A DNA stretch of 64,000 nucleotides, from positions 1,178,001 through 1,242,000 of the forward strand of contig OZ005697.1 in NCBI GenBank assembly GCA_963930775.1. Direction: 5' to 3'. This document shows positions 46,130 through 56,307 of the stretch, piece by piece; the first letter of the stretch is position 1, and every line of letters begins with the position of its first letter. The translations under genes and the position numbers were made by a program. The stretch is from Cliona cf. orientalis. Lineage: Eukaryota > Porifera > Demospongiae > Clionaida > Clionaidae. Under the pieces are notes generated by a model, which did no database searches, was not told the origin of the DNA, and worked only from the letters and a program-made list of their open reading frames with translations.

Positions 46130-46290
46130 TAATAATAATTATTATTATTGATTTGTCTTTGCATGATAATATTATTTTTATAATTATATCACTCTCTGTA
46201 CCATGTATACAATTGGTGGGCCTCAATGCTAATAAATTCAGTTGACCAAAATTAATGGTGAAAAATAACTATTATCCGATATACCCTTTT

Positions 46291-48255
46291 TTAGTTCACC
46301 GTTATCGCAATGACCTGTCCAGTTCTAGCGGTCATTGTGGCTTCCTTCCATTGCCTCAAATCGGGGAAGTCTTGCTGTTGGAACCGTTTCACCTTAGAAA
46401 TATCGCTACTCCCACAGACGACTAATATCAGCGTACCACTGGGACAGCCCTCGATAAGTTTTTGTACGTATGAGTCCAGCTTATTTGCTATCTCCAGCTG
46501 CTTCCCAGAGTCGTTTCTCTCACCAGATTTGACAAAGTTCTCCATACTGTGTAGCTGGACGAACGTTAGATCGCACTTTGGGACAATTTCAATCGCTTGA
46601 TCGACAGTCTCTGCGTCGTTATCCGACTCATGTGAGTGGGTGGAGCTTCGTCCAAAGAGCCGGACCACTCCCGCTTTGTCGATAATCCCTGTGGTGACCC
46701 TCCTCAGCTGCAACTCACTCAGCAAGCTCAAAGCTGGTTGAATTGACGATAGCATAAGATCGGGTCCCTTCTTCAATTTCAACTGTACCAACCTCATACA
46801 AGCCGTGGCGTCCTCGATCGAATCGTGCCCTTCAAAACCAGACTGAATCTCCTTGGACAGCAGCTCCATAGTGAGCTTCTTAAGCTTGGGCTTGTAGAGG
46901 GGAGAAGGCATGGGAGAGAAAATGCATGACGTGTCGATTACATACGGGTGGATGACCTTCATCGCATGAAGATCGTTCTCCAGCGAGTGACCAGCAATGA
47001 TGCATTTTGGTGGTAGTATTGCCTTCAATTTCTCTTGAACGTCTTGTAGAGTCGTGGATATGTCCCTCAGCGTCTCTTCGGTGATTCCACTAAACTTTGT
47101 CCTATAGTCGGTGATGGTAATCGCTGGCTTCACGAATGTGTCATATTTGCACTCGAGAGCCTCGTTTATGACAGATATCCTTGCCAACTCTGACCCTTGT
47201 GCCGTCTCGACCATTTCACAATCGATCGAGAATATCGGTAACTCCTTGATTTCACTTTCTTCTCGATCATTATTGTCATCACAACCAAGAGAAAGAGACT
47301 CTTCAATGTCCGTGCTTGGCCAAGGAACTAGCTGCACGTAGCTTGAGCAGTCTACCCCTCGTTGGTCAATGGGTGATTCCATCACCGGAAATCCATTCTC
47401 CTCGAGCTCCTGCTTTGATAATAGGTAGCTTGTCCTAGGAGGGGGTGGAGACACAGAGGCGGAGTCTGACAATCCACTGCTTGGCGGAGCAGCTGTCCCA
47501 CTATTTCTACCACTATCACTCTGGTCCTGGGATTTCAGCATGAAGGCTTCCAGGCCGAGCTTTGCGAATCGATTCGACCCGGGGTGCTCCAATTTGAATT
47601 GCTGGACAGGTTTTTGACTTTTGAGCTGTGGGAAATGATCGGGTGACTGGTGGTAGTACTTTTCCGACACCATAGACAACCACAGTACCATGACACGGCT
47701 ACTTTCTGTGGCACCACTATCACTTGCAATGTCAGCGTTTTGTGATATGGATTTTTGAGATAGTACGAGAGAAAACACAACATCCCGAAATAGTGCCGTT
47801 TTCAACTTGGGCAGTGCAAAATCAGAGTGCATTGCACCCACCCTAAACTGCTTCAACCTTTGCAGGACCGTGGCTCGATGATCGGTCAATTCCGCTTGCT
47901 TCACAGCGGTGCGAGAATTCCCCCTACCTCCCCGTGAATTTGCTCTCTTCTGCTCTTTCTTCATGACCCTTTGTTGCTTTTTTAGCTGCCTTTTGGAGAG
48001 AGAGGACTTGAAGCTACCGAAATTTATAGCAATGCTGGCGTCCATGACGTCCTCATCGCTCGGTTGTTTCTTTCTTTTCTTGTTGGCAGGAGGGCCAGGC
48101 TCTGCAGTGCTAGTACTACCGATACTGCGGCTTGATTCTTCGTCCACAGAGCCATTGTTCTTCGAGTCGGGAGAGTCTGCTATCTCACCCTCGCTCAGAT
48201 CACTGCCTGGTTGATCATTTAACGGCACAGCCTCTTGCTTTTCTGCTACTTCCAT
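46291..48255 (-). CDS. DEDDh RNA exonuclease, REXO5-like (single coding exon)
   Basis: 654 residues from the Met at 48255; the frame stays open upstream to 48438, but that part looks like 5' UTR, and the acidic MEVAEKQEAV start is more plausible. The N-terminal third is charged and Ser-rich with a basic KRQLKKQQRVMKKEQKRA stretch (likely nuclear/nucleolar). The exonuclease domain is about residues 335-500: motif I FSIDCEMVE, motif II AGHSLENDL, motif III HDSIEDA, so the DEDDh residues are complete. SGITEETLRDI and KVIHPYVIDTS also fit the REXO1/REXO5 group. About 150 C-terminal residues may correspond to the RNA-binding part of REXO5, but no clear RNP motif is visible. Role: 3' to 5' trimming of structured RNA. 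REXO1 or REXO4 type is less likely because of length and C-terminus. Confidence 0.85.
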   Translation of the reverse strand: MEVAEKQEAVPLNDQPGSDLSEGEIADSPDSKNNGSVDEESSRSIGSTSTAEPGPPANKKRKKQPSDEDVMDASIAINFGSFKSSLSKRQLKKQQRVMKKEQKRANSRGGRGNSRTAVKQAELTDHRATVLQRLKQFRVGAMHSDFALPKLKTALFRDVVFSLVLSQKSISQNADIASDSGATESSRVMVLWLSMVSEKYYHQSPDHFPQLKSQKPVQQFKLEHPGSNRFAKLGLEAFMLKSQDQSDSGRNSGTAAPPSSGLSDSASVSPPPPRTSYLLSKQELEENGFPVMESPIDQRGVDCSSYVQLVPWPSTDIEESLSLGCDDNNDREESEIKELPIFSIDCEMVETAQGSELARISVINEALECKYDTFVKPAITITDYRTKFSGITEETLRDISTTLQDVQEKLKAILPPKCIIAGHSLENDLHAMKVIHPYVIDTSCIFSPMPSPLYKPKLKKLTMELLSKEIQSGFEGHDSIEDATACMRLVQLKLKKGPDLMLSSIQPALSLLSELQLRRVTTGIIDKAGVVRLFGRSSTHSHESDNDAETVDQAIEIVPKCDLTFVQLHSMENFVKSGERNDSGKQLEIANKLDSYVQKLIEGCPSGTLILVVCGSSDISKVKRFQQQDFPDLRQWKEATMTARTGQVIAITVN

Positions 48256-48457
48256 GATTGACGACACGTGTACTAAGCAGTCAAAAGGCCTAGTGCGCCC
48301 TAATTGGAATAGCCCCACCCACTGGCATTGACATCGTGTTTTGACAAAATTAAATTTTATGATTCGTGCATAATTTCCTGATTTACAGAGCTTATAAAAA
48401 GGAATTAATAGAGAAGGTGTCAAAAAAAATCTGATCATTCGTTTAATTGGTATATAC

Positions 48458-51400
48458 TTAAACTTTCTCGTTGACTAGTGGGTCGAGATGAGCAAAGACA
48501 TTCATCCACGAGGCCGACTTATCCTTATCCTTCCCGGACACATGGCGGCCATTTGCCTTCGCTTTCGTTGGACTCGTCCCTCCTCCCCCGGTAGCCCCCG
48601 TCTTGTTAGCTCCTCCCCCTATTCCACCGCCAATACCACCGCCGCCCAGCGATGACATTGCTGTACCTCCGACTCCACTGGATGTCATTTGGTAACTTGA
48701 AGCCAGCGCGGCAGCTAGAATCGGTCGCTGACTGTTAGACTGTGGGGATCGAAACACAGCAGGTTGTGGCTGTTGTTGTCCAGCAGCTGTAGCACTGGCA
48801 CCTGTAACAGGCACCATAGCCATCATGTTGGTAGAACCGGAAGGAGGGGGCACGATGGGGAGTTGTTGCGGTGCCCCTGCAGTTAGGGTGGGCATGAGCA
48901 GCTGCTGTTGCTGATAGGAGGGGGGAGGTTGTTGGGAGAAGTATGATGGATCGAGGGACTCCATGTCAGCTCCTAGGGTAGGCTTAGGTGGCGCAGCGGT
49001 GGCTGGAGCAGGGTCGGGAGAGATGCCCATCGCCTTCAAATCCTCCGAGAGTAGATCACCAGAAGATTCAGGCTCAGTTTCACCTATAGATAAGCATTGA
49101 AGTTTGTTACAAGTGCTCATAAATGTACGAAATGGCAAGGGGTATACGGTGTGCTCCTATACTAGGGGATAGTATCATAATAATATGCTCATCGTGTTTC
49201 AAAAATCCCTCCCTATAAAATTAACAGTACATCCCTCACCTGTTTTAGTTCCATCAATCTGTTTGCTAGCTTTTTTAACCTTGCCACCACCACTATCACC
49301 ACCTCCAGTGGCAGCGGCGCTAGCTGAACCATCTTTCTTCTCAGCCACGCTCTTATCACTAGTAGACGCCCCTCCTTCTCCTCCCGCCACACTACTCTCT
49401 CCAGGCAGTGATGATGATAATGATGGCGGAAGTGCCTGAGTAGGGGACAGGCTTCCTTCTTTCGACTCCAAGCCCATGAGTGAGTCATCTTCGGAAGATC
49501 CTGTCAATAGTTCTTTTTCCCAGCCGGACGTAGGACTCTTAGTTCTTTCCAGAGAAGTGGGCATGAAGGCTGAAAAGCTACTCCAGTCGTCGAAAAGCCT
49601 GTCTTGGGAAGACTGAGGAGTTTCTAAAGGTGGCTCATCCGTAGTTTCATCGAGTTGTAGCAAATCTCTGAATTCATCGGGTGGGTCCTTGTCAGCAGAT
49701 GCTTTAGCTTCTGATTGGTCAGATTGTGAAGGCTTTGGAGAGGTCGACGAAGGGGGAAGACCCCCTTCATTTGTAGACGGCTGCAGTACCTCCTTTTGGA
49801 GCTCTCTCAGTTCAGCTTCGATTCCACTTAGGGCTAAATCCTTAACTTTTGCCTCCTCCTGAATCTTCTCCATCGAAAATTGATCACTTCCAAGCATCCT
49901 CTTGGGTGGAGTGTTCTTTGTCGTCTCCTTTTTCTCCAATGCTCCTTCCTCGTTAGCCCCATCAGCGGCAGGGGCACCCCCACCGATATCCAAAAGGGGC
50001 ACGTCATCGTCAAGAGACCCTGAGGTACCCAAAAGACCAGATTCATCGCTAAATGGCGATTCTTCTGCTTCCAAGCCTCGTATCTCTTCGGCCAATCGTC
50101 TGACCTTGTACTGGTGATGGTGGTGGCTGCGAAGATCGACAAGAATCTTGTGGAACTCGTTTGCCGCATCGTCATAGAAGGAGAGGATCTCTTTCTGGTA
50201 GTAAGGGAGGGAGCGAGAGAGAAGGTTGCAGCGGCTGGCAGAGACCATGTCGATTTTCTCGCCGAGGTCGAACTTGAGCTTTTCGTAGTGCTGCTTGGAT
50301 TCCTTCACAGCAACCTGAGCCTATCAGAGTGAGAAAGAGTGCGTGGGTATGTGTATATGACAGTGAAGTGCAATTGAATTAATGCTACATTACACCCTAG
50401 GTACTAGGTACATGTATATCCATTGCTACAATATACAGAGCCCATTAGTTGAGCTATACATGTACATGTACAGTGAATAGGCGGGCAGGTGTCCACACAT
50501 GCAAAAGTAGCCATGGATCGGATAATTACTGATGAATGGAAATCAATAATAAGTTTATCAGTTTTGAAATTATAGATGTACAGCAATTCACAGACATTGA
50601 TCAGAAGCGCAAGCATTGACTAGACCGAGATTGGGGTTCCAGATCAAGATTAGAGAGGGAGGGAGACGGAGAGGGAGAGGGGGGGAGGGATCGGGAGGAG
50701 AGGAATGCATCTTCACATACACCACAAATGTTTTCACTCAAACTAATGATTACAGGAAGCCATGCTTTAAACAATCAAACACTGAGGTACTCTTAGCCAA
50801 GTGGCAAGGGAAGTGAAATAAATAGCACAAGACGAGAAACTGATGGCACATGTATAGGTACTGGAACCATACCACATGTACATGTACATGTGGGTAAGAG
50901 CTTAAACGGTAATGTTATGTATCGAGCCCTATCCCTCTCAGCCTCTTTCAATCAGGGAACATGGGGACAAGGCTAGGAGGTATCCACATTTCCATAATGT
51001 TATACATACCTCTCTAAATTTGAAGAGTTGGTTGCGGTAGTCTGGGTTTTGGAGCTTCTCCGAGACATCCTTCATCCACAGGAGAGCCGCCCTGTACTCT
51101 GTCCTGGCCTTCTGAAGGTGCTGGATGGAGAGGCCGAGGTCTCGAATGGCAGTCACACGAAATACCATGAATTCACTCTGCATCCTTTGTAGGGACGCTT
51201 CAATACTGAGCCTATTTGAATGAATGTCATGTTGAAATTAGTCAATATTATGTACTGTACTGGTTAAAGGAAGCAAGATGTGCTCCCTCTCCCTCCCTCC
51301 CTTCCCTCCATCTTTCTTTCTGGTACCTTTTCTTTGCATCTCCTTCCTGAATCTTCCCTACATTCTGCATGACCTCCCCAGCATTTGTGTACTCGGTCTC

Positions 51401-52573
51401 ACTCCACGTACGAAGATGTTCACCCATGATCTTCTCATGGGTTGAAGCAGCTGTAACCAATAAAGTTATAAATTCCCAAGTCATCGATTATATTTCAGGT
51501 CAGTATTATATTATTTTCAAGAGGAAAACTGCCTTATTCACACACTTCCCTGTGTGCAGACAAGCTACAGGTACATTGTGTATAGAGGCTGACATGCTAG
51601 GCTTTGTTACCTTCACTTTAGCTGGCCATTAGCTTTGGGGTAGTGTACATGTGTGTATAGGAAGTGTACATGTATAATAGACTGGAATCGTTACATGAAC
51701 AAACCACATATAACTTTTACAGGAAAACTACTCCCCCCCATGGCCCCCGACTTCTCTCCCTCGGTACTTGCATACATGTACTGTACCTCTTATCCTGGCT
51801 ATATACTTGTCCAGTGCACTGAGCAGTTGATCACAGGAACTTTGAAGGTGGAAGGCTTTCTGCATGTTGATGAAAAAAGGTGCAAATCACCAAAGACAGA
51901 CAGTCGGATATGTATACATCACAATATCATGTGCACATAATAATTGTCCATATACATGTTGTCATGCCAGGAAGTACCTTCTTTTGGGGAAACGAGACTA
52001 GTACACTATAACGTTCACAGCCCAGACACTTTTTCTCAAGTTGGTAAACTCTTGCTTCTAGGTACCTCTCCATAATAATATACCGTGAATGATTTTTCAT
52101 TAGCTAGATACGCACTAGAAAGGAGATACAAGGCACTTTGCTGTTCTAAAAATCAGATTATATTGAGAATCTGGCCAGTTCTTTAAACAATACCCTACCC
52201 CAGGTCATACCAGGGCCTTAACCAAAAAACATTCATATGCTGAGAACCATTAGAACAGTCCAGACTTGGGTACCTCAAGCTTCATATCTATATCAGCGTC
52301 ACCAGCCACGACAAACTCGTCCTGGTTCTTGCCGAGCTTCTCGATGACAGTCTGCTTGGTCTTCCAGTACTTTTTACGAAGCTTCTGCTCGAGTGAGTCC
52401 TGCCGGTAGCGACCGTCCTCGACCGAACCGTAGTTGAATGGAGACGTGATGTCAGCACTTCCAAACCCCTCCATATTATGCTGACTGTTACTACCGTTGG
52501 AACTCTGTGAACCTGGCTGTACTGGGTAGGGGGCTGGGCGTTGCCATGGTTGCTGTTGCTGTCGACCATCCAT
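48458..52573 (-). CDS. ICA1: Islet cell autoantigen 1-like protein (AH/BAR domain), 6 exons
   Basis: 801 residues. ICA1/ICA69 binds Rab2 and PICK1 and works in dense-core vesicle and Golgi traffic. Exons in transcript order: 52274-52573, 51787-51859, 51327-51450, 51010-51211, 49240-50320, 48458-49083. After a Gln/Pro-rich N-terminus, the arfaptin-homology domain covers about residues 60-320: RKKYWKTKQTVIEKLGKNQD, DEFVVAGDADIDMKLE, RTEYRAALLWMKDVSEKLQN, and DMVSASRCNLLSRSLPYYQK. All align with human ICA1. The remainder is a long acidic/Ser-rich then Gln-Pro-Gly-rich region, and the last residues WMNVFAHLDPLVNEKV match the conserved ICA1 C-terminal FADLDPL motif. Human ICA1 has 483 residues, so the disordered part is greatly expanded here. 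Peripheral membrane protein by homology. Confidence 0.92.
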
Positions 52574-53691
52574 TTGTTAATAGCTGTAGGAGTGATGGTA
52601 TATGTTTTGGGGGGGGGGGGGGGAGGGTGAAGAGAGAGAGGGAGTTTATAGAGAGAGGGGGGAGATGGGGTTGTAATTTTAAGCCTTTATCCAAGTGGGG
52701 ATAATACTGAAGAAGGGGAAGGGAAGAGAGTAGCATTAATTTTATCATAGGGGCAGTCTGTTGACTCTATTAGGGGTAGTAGCTTTTGCAATTCATTGAG
52801 AGAAACAAATGAATTCATAAACATATTCATGCATAATATTATCTAGAATACCCCCAAGCTAAAGCCTGAAATATGTTTATACAAACCACCTATGATGAAG
52901 TACAATGTATAGAATGAAGTTCAAAGGTTGAGTGAATGAACATTAAACTTGTCAACATGCTAGGCTTACAAGGTGCAATTTCTTTCTCAATAGCTCTGGT
53001 ACAACTCACCTACGATGCTAATGGAGGCGGCTTTGTTCAGCTAGTTGTAAATGAACGAGACACTTCCTTTTTCTGGGCCTCAAAAGGTGAGTGCAACGTT
53101 GTCCCACTAGTCTTCGCTCGCTGTCGAAATTGGCTTCCAGGTACAGGTGGGCTCTAACTAGAAATAACCACAAGCGTATTCATGACGTAATCTGGCCAGA
53201 AGGCCATTTCCCGCGCGCGGGCTTTTCCACGAGGGAGGTCCTTAATATTTTTCATTTGGACCAATCAGTGGTTTGTATTTTGCCCGCCAGCGCCAAAAGT
53301 GCGAAAACCGCGGGCAAAATTACCCATAAGCTTATAAGATCAACACAACTACATTACTGCATTACTGACTGTAAATTTTCAGTTTTGCGAGGATTATTCA
53401 GAGAGCAGCTGAGCTGTCGGAGGTGAGATAGAAGTTGCCAGTGTGTTGCAAGAAGTGGTGAGCCCCGTCATCTTATAATTAGTGCTAAACTCTTGTAAAC
53501 AAAGAACACAAAGTTTCCAAGGTGCGATTGATATCGGCGCTTATCGGCATAGTGACAAACCAAGGTGGTTAGCTAGTTTGATTGGCTAGGCGCGGAGCAC
53601 GCCCACTGAGCGCGGTCACAACCAACCACGTGTGAGTTCCTACATCATTCCCAGGCGCTAGGCTAGGCCAGCAAAAAATTAAAAAGGGGCG
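52574..53691. promoter_or_regulatory. Divergent spacer with promoters of ICA1 and the kelch gene
   Basis: Contains a G run at 52609-52622 close to ICA1. A GC-rich island at about 53200-53330 has TTTCCCGCGCGCGGG (53206-53220, palindromic, E2F-like), GCCAGCGCCAAAAG and AAAACCGCGGGCAAAATT. The island lies about 400 bp upstream of the kelch start and is a candidate regulatory region. Open frames here are short and unlike any family. Confidence 0.45.
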
Positions 53692-55302
53692 ATGGAAATT
53701 ATGCAGCAGAGATTTCTACCGCTTACTGTTTGTATCTGTGACAGTAAATACTCGACTGGAGGTACGAGAAATTTCGCCAAGCAACGCTACACCGAAACGG
53801 CCATGACAGACGCCTTGTTGAGCGACGAGACTATCGCCGATGGCGGAGGAGAAAACGTGGACCTCCTTCGACGAATTCAAGCGACGGTTGGTATCTCACA
53901 ACAGCAACTGATGGAGTTTGATTCGGGCAACGACCTCACTGAAGCCCTCCTGCCTGGAGTGCTTCAGAAAATACAAGAGATAGCCGTAAGTGCTGGGCTT
54001 CCTCGTTTGAGTGGCAAAAACACTGGTGTCGAAGAAGTCTACCACCTGGAATTGAAAAGCGACATGTCGTTACGAGTAGCCCGGCCGTCTTCGGTTGTAC
54101 CAGCGAAGCAGCAAGATATTTCGAAAGCACTCTCGCCCGAGAAGACGGGATCCTCGTACGCGCAGCTCAAGCGCCTGCAACCGAGCCCCGCTCGCAAGCT
54201 TGTGCTCGGCTCTACGGCCGATAGCGAGGAGGACGATGAGGAGGAGGCTGATTTGGAGAGCAATAAAACGGCCAGATGGAAAATAGCGTCGATCCGGAAA
54301 GTGTCCGAGTTCAATGTTGTTTGCGTGGTCGAAGCGTCGGAAAAGAAGGTGGTGCTGGACGTTGTGTTCAACGTCCTGGAAAGAGTGCACCCGGCTAGTC
54401 CCACGACTGGACTGCGCATGCCTCCGACCAGTGCTCCCATAGCACAGATGGCTATCGCAAGAAGTGGATTTACTTTGGTCCCCCTGGGTGAAGAAGGGAT
54501 ACTTGGCGTTGGAGGGTATACGAGAGATGGGGTACTCTCATCGACCGAGTTCTACAACTCTCACTTCAACTGCTGGGATCAAAGGGAGGAGCTGAACGTG
54601 AAACGTGCTCGATTCGCTGCTGTTCAGTGTGACGGAGTGCCGTACATCATTGGTGGATCGGACGGCAAGAATGAGCTAGGTTCCATCGAAATCTATCGCT
54701 CCAAATCCTGCACTTGGGAGAAGAATTCCGCTAGAATGGTCACACCGAGGAGCTGCTTTGGCGCTGCGGCCATCGATGGACGTATATACTCTGTTGGGGG
54801 TGTGTACTACTCCATACCACTGAAATCGGCCGAGGTATTCGACCCATGCTTGCAAAAATGGCGGCTCATCCCTGGCATGCACACGTCCAGGTATGGCTTA
54901 TCTGTGGCTGCCTGTTGTGGTAAGCTTTATGCGATTGGTGGCCAGACGCTTGGCTGGAGCACTCTTGCAACTGTCGAGTGCTACGATCCCAAGACTAACG
55001 CCTGGACCAAGGTTGCAAGCATGAAAACTCCACGCAGGAACGCTGCCTCGGTTTCAGTCAATGGTAGAATCTACGTTTTTGGTGGCTACAATGGATCTGC
55101 TGCTGTGAATCTGGTTGAGGTGTATGACCCCCGGGAGAACATTTGGAAGTGCCTCCCGCTGATGTGTACAAAGCGATCGAGTGCTTCAGCTGTGCACATG
55201 AATGGCTCCATCTTTGTCGCAGGTGGCTATTCAGGAACGTCATTTTTGAACTCAGTTGAGAGATACGACATCAAAATGAATCAGTGGTCATCTCACACAT
55301 AG
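53692..55302 (+). CDS. Kelch-repeat protein without BTB domain (intronless)
   Basis: Up to 536 residues from the first Met; a second in-frame Met at 53803 (MTDALLSDETIADGGG) is an alternative start. The N-terminal half (about 240 residues) is not recognised: it has a predicted helical part, an acidic EEDDEEEADLE stretch, and no BTB or BACK motif. The C-terminal half is a kelch propeller of six repeats, seen from the regular GG pairs: ILGVGGY, YIIGGSDG, YSVGGVY, YAIGGQT, YVFGGYNG and FVAGGYSG, each followed by the conserved E-x-Y/F-D..W pattern. Such propellers bind proteins, often as ubiquitin-ligase substrate receptors, but without BTB that role is uncertain. Absence of introns among intron-rich neighbours is compatible with a retrocopy. 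Confidence 0.85.
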   Translation: MEIMQQRFLPLTVCICDSKYSTGGTRNFAKQRYTETAMTDALLSDETIADGGGENVDLLRRIQATVGISQQQLMEFDSGNDLTEALLPGVLQKIQEIAVSAGLPRLSGKNTGVEEVYHLELKSDMSLRVARPSSVVPAKQQDISKALSPEKTGSSYAQLKRLQPSPARKLVLGSTADSEEDDEEEADLESNKTARWKIASIRKVSEFNVVCVVEASEKKVVLDVVFNVLERVHPASPTTGLRMPPTSAPIAQMAIARSGFTLVPLGEEGILGVGGYTRDGVLSSTEFYNSHFNCWDQREELNVKRARFAAVQCDGVPYIIGGSDGKNELGSIEIYRSKSCTWEKNSARMVTPRSCFGAAAIDGRIYSVGGVYYSIPLKSAEVFDPCLQKWRLIPGMHTSRYGLSVAACCGKLYAIGGQTLGWSTLATVECYDPKTNAWTKVASMKTPRRNAASVSVNGRIYVFGGYNGSAAVNLVEVYDPRENIWKCLPLMCTKRSSASAVHMNGSIFVAGGYSGTSFLNSVERYDIKMNQWSSHT

Positions 55303-56106
55303 GAGACAATTTTATGGACTGGCAAGGCTATGTAATAGTTTGGCGCAACAAAAAAATGCCATTCTTGTTTATTTCATTTTGTGTGCGTGTGTTGTGTGTA
55401 AATTGTGCTGTATCCCAACCGATCTTCACTTCAAAGGATAACTGTGTTAGCACCTTCACTGAACCACTCAACACTTTAACCTACTAACCACCATACCATT
55501 TGGCAATTGCTGTTCTCAACTGCATAATATAGTGTATGCCAAACTTTAAAGTTTATTATGTTGAATGAATCTTTTATTTCTTTGTAATAATGTTATGTAA
55601 TTCCAAACCCAGTTTAAATAATAATTATTTAAGGCTGCTTCTAAGCTAAGCAGAAATTTGTATTGTGTCAGTATGACGAGTCAAGACTGCACAAGTTGGC
55701 TATAAGGCTATAGTAAGGTGATCATAATAATTATGTAACCCCCGAAACTTATTACCCCAGTGTGACCATGAGAAAGGTCAAAGCTAGAGGCAATACAAAT
55801 TAGCCATAATATTGGAGCAGCGTGCAAAAAGCGTTAGCCAAAATTTCATTAATTACTGTACCACTGAATATGTAATGTAAACACAAACGAGAAGGTAACC
55901 TTATTCATTGCCAGTCCTGATAGACCATTGTGTAATCTGGGGTAATGTACACATGGTAAGCATGTGCTAGGTAAACTGCGGTCTATTGGTTTTAGGTGGG
56001 CAGGGAGATTCATAAAGGATACACATTGGGGGAACCCTAGGGCACTATGCTATTCATGAGGGACAAAATTATGTTATTGATGAAGTGTGAATGTTAATGA
56101 TGCAAG
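55303..56106. other. Convergent spacer between the kelch gene and SELENOF
   Basis: AT-rich, about 800 bp. Must hold the kelch 3' UTR; AATAATGTTATG and similar words occur near 55586. No gene or clear repeat recognised. Confidence 0.5.
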
Positions 56107-56160
56107 AGACTTCAAGCTCTGTCCACTGGAAATCCAGTTTAAAACAGAGCTATCATGGCA
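56107..56160 (-). promoter_or_regulatory. SECIS element of the selenoprotein F transcript
   Basis: Read on the minus strand: the quartet strand ATGAT (ATGA at 56153-56156), a perfect 8-bp stem AGCTCTGT / ACAGAGCT, an apical part with the unpaired AA motif (TTTTAAACTGG), a small extra stem CTGG / CCAG, and the second quartet strand TGAAG (TGA at 56112-56114). The 12-nt spacing from ATGA to AAA fits eukaryotic SECIS rules. It lies about 150 nt downstream of the stop codon, in the 3' UTR. Confidence 0.85.
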
Positions 56161-56307
56161 CCACACTTGACAAAAAGAAATAATAAATAACTGTTAATAA
56201 TCAATAATATTAAAATTAATGTTGTTTACTGTTGATCAGATAGATAATGAGGGCATTTCTGTAGCCAGGTAACCACCACAAACATGATGAATATTGAAGT
56301 GAAGTTT

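Noticed and set aside
48256-48438. N-terminal extension of the REXO5-like protein to an upstream Met
   Set aside because: The extra 61 residues look like translated AT-rich 5' UTR and precede a typical acidic N-terminus.
53091-53426. 111-residue open frame upstream of the kelch gene
   Set aside because: Composition is irregular, no family resemblance, and it covers the probable GC-rich promoter island.
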